Shown: one piece after another, positions 8,072-13,309 of the stretch | How positions within the stretch are numbered: position 1 is the stretch's first letter | Layout: every line of letters starts with the position of its first letter | Source of the DNA: Mycoplasmataceae bacterium | Lineage (GTDB): Bacteria > Bacillota_I > Bacilli_A > Mycoplasmatales > Hepatoplasmataceae | Length of the DNA stretch: 13,309 bases | NCBI GenBank assembly: GCA_013214845.1 | Contig: JABSQC010000004.1 | Location: 1 to 13,309, forward strand | Reading direction: 5' to 3' | Made by a program: the position numbers and the translations under genes | Notes under the pieces: model-generated | What the model saw: the letters and a program-made list of their open reading frames with translations, nothing else | Databases searched by the model: none | Told to the model about the DNA's origin: nothing

Positions 8072-8072
8072 T

Positions 8073-9008
8073 TTATCTACCTCCCATTTTTGAAGATGCT
8101 TCTTGTAGACCATCTCCTACAAGTTGTATTGCAATTACTGTTGTTATCAAGAAACCAACAGGTATGAATACTTGGTAAGGATATACTGTTATGAATTTTC
8201 TACCTTCTGATATTAAATTACCTAAGGTATCTGCATTTGGTATTCCTAGTCCCAAGAATCCAATTGTTGCTTCAGAAAGTATCATACGAGGAAATACTAT
8301 AATAACTTGAGAAATAATTGTAGGTATTGTGAATTTAAATAAATCTTTAATTATTACAATATCAGAAGTACCTAAAGTTTTAGAAGCTGTTACAAAACCT
8401 TGGCTTCTTTGTTGAAGAGTTGCTGATCTTACTTGCTGAGATGGTGAAACTCAACCAGTTACAACAAGTCCTACTATCATTATCATCAATCTAAAGTTTT
8501 CAGTTTCTTCAATAGAAGAACCTTTGGGAGCAGGAATTAAAGTAAGTAATATAAGTATCAAAATTCCCGGAATAGAATAGAAAACCTTGATAAAGAATTG
8601 CATACCTTTATCAAATTTTTGATAGTATCCCATAGATAGCCCTAAAAATATAGCTATTAAAATGTTGATACCTGTTGTTACCATACCTAATATAAGTGAG
8701 TATCTTAACGCATATCACGTTCTAGCTCACATATCTCTACCAGATGAGTCAGTTCCAAAAATATGCTCTTTAGATGGTGCTAAATTTAATAACTCAGGAT
8801 CACCACTAACAACTGCAGGACCAGTTATAGCAGGAATTATAAATGCTAGTGAAATTATGACAATAGAAAAGAATAATCCAACAACAGCTGACTTTCTAGC
8901 AAAAAATGTAGAAAAAAACTGTCTCATAAAACTAACATTATGATTATTCACACTTTGGACATCTGATGGTAAACTATTTGTTAACTTATACAAATCATTA
9001 TTATTCAT
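8073..9008 (-). CDS. oppC: Oligopeptide ABC transporter permease OppC
   Basis: Membrane subunit forming the peptide channel with OppB. The 311-residue protein has a cytoplasmic N-terminus, then a first helix at about 41-62 (AVVGLFFSIVIISLAFIIPA). It has the OppC-type extracellular segment SKEHIFGTDSSGRDMWARTW, further hydrophobic helices, and the coupling-helix (EAA) region VTASKTLGTSDIVIIKDLF. The conserved SEATIGFLGLGIP follows, and the end is VGDGLQEASSKMGGR. The length is normal. Two stretches of the gene are separated by TGA codons read as Trp (RDMWARTWYAL and VVTGWVSPSQ). ATG 9008 follows the oppB stop by 2 nt, with a weak AGGGTGA upstream. EAA-loop contacts are with OppD/OppF. Confidence 0.96.
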
Positions 9009-9010
9009 AA

Positions 9011-10039
9011 CTATTTCACCCTAATCCTTGGATCTAACATATCATACAATATATCCCTTATTAAGAATGCTAATACAGTTACTATGGTGTACACAAAAAC
9101 TAAGCCTAATATCGTAGGATTATCGCCGGATAGAACTGAGTCAACAAGTAGTTTTCCCGAACCTGGAATAGCAAATATAGTTTCAACTGTAAGAGAACCA
9201 AAAAATACAGAAATAGCTACAAATGGCAAGTAAGTGGCAATTGGGAATAATGCTGATTTAAATGTATGTCTGTATAATATTCTATTTTTCTTAACACCTT
9301 TTACTTTAGCAAACTTAACATACTGCTTTCTTCATTCTTGATTTATAGAAGTTTTTAAATATCTTACATATGTAAAAGAAATAGGTATTGCTAAGACTAA
9401 AGCTGGTATGAGGTACATAAAGGCATTACCATAGTCAAAAACAATAGGCAAGCCAAGAGCATAATTTATTGAAACAACAATTAACGCAATTACAAATGTT
9501 GGAACTGCAAAGGCAATAGATGAGAATATAGCTGATGTTCAATCAACTGCACTACCATCTGTAGAACCAAATACTACTCCCATAGGTATTCCAATTAATA
9601 ATGAAAATGAGAATGCTATTAATCCAATTTGTATTGAAATACCCATCTTGCTAAATATTTTTGTCGAAACTTGTGCACCATCTTCTCAAGAGGTGCCCAT
9701 TGTTCCATTGAATATATCTAAGAGAGCATAACCATATTGACTAATGGAAGACTCATCTAAATGCATATCACTCATAAGTTGATTTCTTGATACCTCATTA
9801 AGTTTTGGGTCATTTAATATTTCTGGGCTACCACCTATTATTTGCAGTAAAAAGAAAGTTACTGTAAATACTATAAAAATAATAAGTAAAGATTGAAGAA
9901 TTTGCTTAGAGTATCTTGCTATTTTGTCAACAGTTGAAGGAGAAAAATAATACGAAGGTTTGTACTTTCTATTTTGATAACCTAACAAATTGTCTAGGTA
10001 TGTATTTTTATATAAGTCTGCTTTTCTTCTCTTTGCCAT
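9011..10039 (-). CDS. oppB: Oligopeptide ABC transporter permease OppB
   Basis: Second channel subunit, 342 residues. The N-terminus is a basic, tyrosine-rich cytoplasmic stretch of about 46 residues, longer than in most OppB. Helix 1 is at about 47-68 (ILQSLLIIFIVFTVTFFLLQ). Next comes the family's extracellular block GGSPEILNDPKLNEVSRNQL through QYGYALLDIFNGTMGTSW. The EAA motif is KFAKVKGVKKNRILYRHTF, and the conserved FFGSLTVETIFAIPGSGKLL follows before the last helices and LDPRIRVK. Trp codons are TGA (TSWEDG, AVDWTS, QEWRKQ). ATG 10039 starts 8 nt after the oppA stop, with TAGGTGA as the likely ribosome-binding site. Confidence 0.96.
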
Positions 10040-10047
10040 ATTTTCAC

Positions 10048-12900
10048 CTAGTTAAGTGATGCCACTTTTTGCATCTTTTCACGTGTGCCTATTAAATCAT
10101 CACAGTCAGGCATTCCTGCTGCAGCATTTCTACAATCATATGCATAAGTATAGTTTGAATATCCTACAGGAGGTGTAGTCATAAAAATTAGTCTTGAAGC
10201 AGTTGTTGATACTGTTTCATTACTTAGAACAGCAACTGGTGCACCGTCTCTAATCAGCATTTCCATCACTGTGTAGTATAAGAATCTTTCTTCATCTGAA
10301 ATTTGTCAAAAGTCTTCATAGTATATTGTTTTATAATAATCAGACGGTATTCCATCTATATCACCAGATGGGCTTGAACTATTTGGATTATAAGATAATA
10401 TATTAACCAAGTTGTTTAAAACTAATTCTCAATTTTCAACATTAGTAGATTTATCAAGCTTTTGAGTTGCTCCTGTTGCTTTACCATCTGCACTAAATAC
10501 TGTTAATTCACCTGTATATAATTCACTAACACTTGTTTGAGAAAAGTACATATCCATTCTTTGACTATCATTTAAAAGAGATATTAGTCCGCTTTCTGAT
10601 TGTGTTCCAGATGTTATAGAATATTCACCAGGTGCATCTCCATAAAGATATGTTCAGCCACCAGAATTATTTGTTTTTCTACCAAAATCTGGAGTTAAGA
10701 ATAAGTTTAGGAATGCCATTGGATCTGTGTAATCCGGATTTCATTGAAGAGATATAACATCTCAATTTTCACCTGAATAGTATTCAGTTCAAAATTGAGT
10801 ACCTGGAGCAGAAACAGGATATATAACTATTGGTATCCCTGCAGAATCCATTGACTCATTTCAAGCCTTGTATGTAACATCTGAATTAGCATCAGTTGAT
10901 ATTTGCTTAAGAACAATATCATTGTTTGATGAATCTAATTTTGGAGCAGATGGGAACTTGGCACTAAATTCTTCATAGTAATATCTTGCTGCTTCAACAT
11001 TAGTAATATCATCGTCTCTGCTTATGCTAGAGTTTGGGTCATTTAAGTCATCTACAGACATAGATAAAGTTTTGTTTCTTTCTGATGAATCTAGAGTTGT
11101 AAGTGTGTTGTCGTTTCTAGTGTCTCCTGGGTAAGCTTGGTATTTCATTTTTTCAGCAAAATCAACAAAATCAGTTGTTTTTCCATCTAAGGTAGCAGTT
11201 CCTAATCTCATTGGCGTAAATGTTTGTCCAGGGTATGCTGAGTCTTGACCATTTAGATTTAAGTAAGATGTTCTGTCTAAAGCATAAGTCATAGCTCTTC
11301 TAAAGTCATCATCTAAAATATACTCTGAATTTCCAGTCTTTGAATCACTAGATACATTGTATGTATAATATCTTGAATTTGGATTTGATAGTGTTGCTTG
11401 TATATATTGGGAAGATCCAGGGTCAGATGTTACTGCTGATGCAACAGAATCATCTAATAAACTATATGAAGAGTATCCATTCTTAAATAAAGTAACTTGT
11501 GTTGCAGGTTCAGTTGATACTCTGTATATTCATTTATCAGCTTGCTGTAAGTCCACTCCTCCACTTAATACATTATTACTATTCGCATAGTATGGATTTG
11601 CAAGAAATACAGTTTGGTAAGTAGCATCAAAAGAATCTATATAATAGGCGCCATTAGACCTATAGTATGAAGCACTTTTACCATACTGAGAAGAAGAATC
11701 CTTCCCTGTAGAACTTAACTTATCTTGACCATTAAGGGGATCTCCAAATGTTTCTACTCATCAAGAGTAATCAACAGGGTAAAATGAAGAATTCATTAAT
11801 AATGTTGGAAAGTAAGTTGTAGTTGCACTTAGAATATACTCAATTGTAAATCCAGGTTCATCTGCAGTTCCTGAGTATATAACACCTACTTGACTTTTAT
11901 TTTCTATGTCTGTTACATCAGATGAGAGATTATTGTATTCTTCCTGTGAAACAACGATGTTTTTACATTCAGGTATTTCTGATCAATTGTCAGGATTGCT
12001 TGCATTTGTTTGGGCACTAATACATGAGTTGACACCATTTATGTTTGAATAGTCAATTATTTGATATGAAGAAGAGGCACCATTAGATACTCTTACCTGT
12101 TGCTCTATAGCGAATGCAAAATCTCTAGCGTTAACAACTTCACCGTGATCATCCCCAGAAGTAATTCATTTATAGTCATCTCTTAATTCAATAGTTCACT
12201 TAGTTTTAGTGTCATTTGTATGAATTGATTCAGCCATACCCATTGAATAACCACTTATGTCATATATATCTGAGCCACTTGCAGTTATACTGTCGTCATC
12301 AGCTGCTGGATTACTTGATAGAGAAAAGCTATCGTAAGATGCTAAATCATGTTGAAAAAATGTCGCAGTTTGATTATATCCTGTAATTACATCTTTAGTA
12401 TCTGAAGCAACTTCATCTATTGAAGATATAAGTCAATCAAATTGTGTTCAATTTGATAAAGCATCAATTACATGTTTGTTCCCTCATTCTGCTTGTTCAA
12501 GTAAATACTCTAGATCATAATTAGAAGTATTAATTCCATTCTCATCTTTTAAGTACGCATTATCTAAAATTTTTGTAGTAGTTTCATTTCCATCAGAATC
12601 AACTTCATAGAAAGATTCAAGTGCGTTACTTGAACCAGTTTGGTTCATCGGGTCTTTACCACCCTCTTTAACATCAGCAGTAGGAGAGTTAGGTACAAGA
12701 TAACTTTCTATTGTTGGTGTTATAAGTTGATTTACTTGACCTTGCTGAGTTACATAGTCCAAGGAGCTAACCTCTCTATATGTGATTACAAAATCGGCAT
12801 CAGGTCTAATATCACTACCTAAACCAATTAAAAATATAGACACAATTAGCAATGTCAAAGATGCTAATGAAATCATGAAGGCTTTATATTTCTTAAACAT
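10048..12900 (-). CDS. oppA: Oligopeptide-binding protein OppA (SBP_bac_5 type), membrane-anchored
   Basis: Extracellular solute receptor that would deliver peptides to OppBC. The product is 950 residues, well above the 530-600 of Gram-negative or Bacillus OppA but in the range of large mollicute versions. The family is recognised from KTKWTIELRDDYKW, then VVNARDFAFAIEQQV, DDFRRAMTYALDRTSYLNLN and WDVISLQWNPDYTDPMAFLN. The N-terminus MFKKYKAFMISLASLTLLIV has a basic start and a hydrophobic helix to about residue 27, but no Cys follows, so this is not a lipoprotein by sequence. Only four Cys appear in my reading, at 293, 312, 923 and 933. Many Trp codons are TGA, including a TGA-TGA pair (YSWWVETFG). 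There is no Shine-Dalgarno before ATG 12900. First gene of oppABCDF; the assignment rests on family motifs plus context, and the bound ligand is unknown. Confidence 0.9.
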
Positions 12901-12912
12901 ATTTAAAATTAC

Positions 12913-12925
12913 AAGCTTTAAGCTT
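12913..12925. repeat. AAGCTT palindrome pair before oppA
   Basis: AAGCTT-T-AAGCTT is both a direct and an inverted repeat, ending 12 nt before the oppA ATG. In mRNA it could form a small hairpin where a ribosome-binding site is otherwise missing. It may also be an operator half-site pair, or chance. Confidence 0.3.
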
Positions 12926-12926
12926 A

Positions 12927-12955
12927 TATTAATTTAATAATATCAAAAAATACAA
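12927..12955 (-). promoter_or_regulatory. Possible promoter of the opp operon
   Basis: TTGTAT (12950-12955), a 17-nt spacer and TTAATA (12927-12932) lie in the gap after the whiA-like gene. Transcription would start near 12920, giving a leader of about 20 nt. The boxes are poor matches in very AT-rich sequence, so this is tentative. The 70-nt gap between the two genes contains no convincing terminator, so read-through from the gene above is possible. Confidence 0.3.
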
Positions 12956-12970
12956 ATATACAATTATAAA

Positions 12971-13309
12971 CTATATTTCAAGTTTCTTAAATAAGTAGGC
13001 AATTCTTTGCTTTTTAATGTCCTTTTTGCTAATTAGTGACAACTTTTCTGCTAATTCATTTATTGAAAGTTCTGGATTATCAATTTTTAATTCAAGTAGT
13101 TTTTTTACATCATCATCTAAATCTGAATAACTGCCATTTTCCTTCAGTTCTTCTACCTTTTTTAATACTCTAAAAGTAAAATCACTAGTTTTTTTTATAT
13201 TACTAATTTCCATTATATTGTTTCTCTTATAATAATTAACTACATTATTTTCCATTTTTTTGTTAAATTCATCGTCTATAGAATTAAGTTCGTTGAAATT
13301 TTTAAAGAA
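12971..13309 (-). CDS. whiA: WhiA-like DNA-binding protein, C-terminal part (5' end beyond window)
   Basis: Only the last 112 codons are present; the frame is open to the window edge at 13309 (reads FFKNFNELNSIDDEF upstream of the first internal Met), so ATG 13255 is not the true start. WhiA is a fusion of a LAGLIDADG-like domain and a C-terminal helix-turn-helix, widespread in Gram-positives and mollicutes. The visible part aligns by eye with that C-terminus. KKMENNVVNYYKRNNIMEIS matches the MRNSVNRLVNCETAN segment of Bacillus WhiA in pattern. LLELKIDNPELSINELAEKL followed by KKQRIAYLFKKLE matches AELR...P..SLKELGE with GVNHRLRKL. The fit is good in pattern but modest in identity; another HTH protein is possible. 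Confidence 0.75.
   Translation of the reverse strand, partial: FFKNFNELNSIDDEFNKKMENNVVNYYKRNNIMEISNIKKTSDFTFRVLKKVEELKENGSYSDLDDDVKKLLELKIDNPELSINELAEKLSLISKKDIKKQRIAYLFKKLEI

Noticed and set aside
8662..8943. Plus-strand open frame of 93 codons
   Set aside because: Antisense to the start of oppC, and the product has no recognisable feature.
11670..11720. Possible Walker A (GKS) in OppA, as reported for some mycoplasma OppA ecto-ATPases
   Set aside because: The region has TGKDSSSQYGKS, but the spacing does not match G-x4-GK[ST], so no nucleotide site can be claimed.
12901..12970. Rho-independent terminator between the WhiA-like gene and oppA
   Set aside because: There are T runs on the minus strand, but no stable stem directly before them; only short AT-only pairings.

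Overview
The window is AT-rich and every supported gene lies on the minus strand, so the text below follows transcription from high to low coordinates. Reading frames that are clearly single proteins are broken in the standard code only by TGA, always where a tryptophan is expected: SecE RRVKW, CysRS RPGW, the NusG core, and two adjacent TGA codons in OppA. All Trp codons I checked are TGA. UGA=Trp, the AT bias and the tight packing indicate a mollicute (Mycoplasma/Spiroplasma/Mesoplasma relatives). The retained B. subtilis-like block cysS-rlmB-sigH-rpmG-secE-nusG-rplK-rplA is compatible with the Spiroplasma/Entomoplasma side, but this placement is an inference.

Layout: (1) 13309-12971, the 3' end of a gene resembling the C-terminal domain of WhiA, cut by the window edge. 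(2) 12900-4714, a complete oligopeptide ABC importer, oppA-oppB-oppC-oppD-oppF, with genes overlapping or separated by 8 nt or less. OppA is a 950-residue substrate-binding protein with an N-terminal membrane anchor but no lipobox. OppF is about 744 residues because roughly 430 extra, largely charged and helical residues sit between its Q-loop and its ABC signature. (3) 4721-2254, cysS, rlmB and a SigH-like sigma factor. cysS overlaps the end of oppF by 8 nt and rlmB overlaps cysS by 1 nt, so peptide import and these genes are probably co-transcribed. (4) 2219-1247, rpmG-secE-nusG, with a TATAAT box so close to the rpmG GTG that the mRNA may be leaderless, ending in a hairpin/U-tract terminator that overlaps the nusG stop codon. 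(5) 1216-23, a promoter, a structured leader and rplK-rplA; the leader is a candidate L1 autoregulatory site.

How the parts fit: the importer would supply peptides as amino acids. The downstream genes charge tRNA-Cys, probably modify rRNA, provide an alternative sigma factor, and make ribosomal, secretion and transcription-elongation proteins. Points of most interest are the enlarged OppF, the sigma factor kept in the sigH position in a wall-less reduced genome, the opp-cysS linkage, and the rplK leader. No mobile elements, CRISPR arrays, tRNAs or rRNAs were seen, and there is no gene-free stretch longer than about 105 bases.
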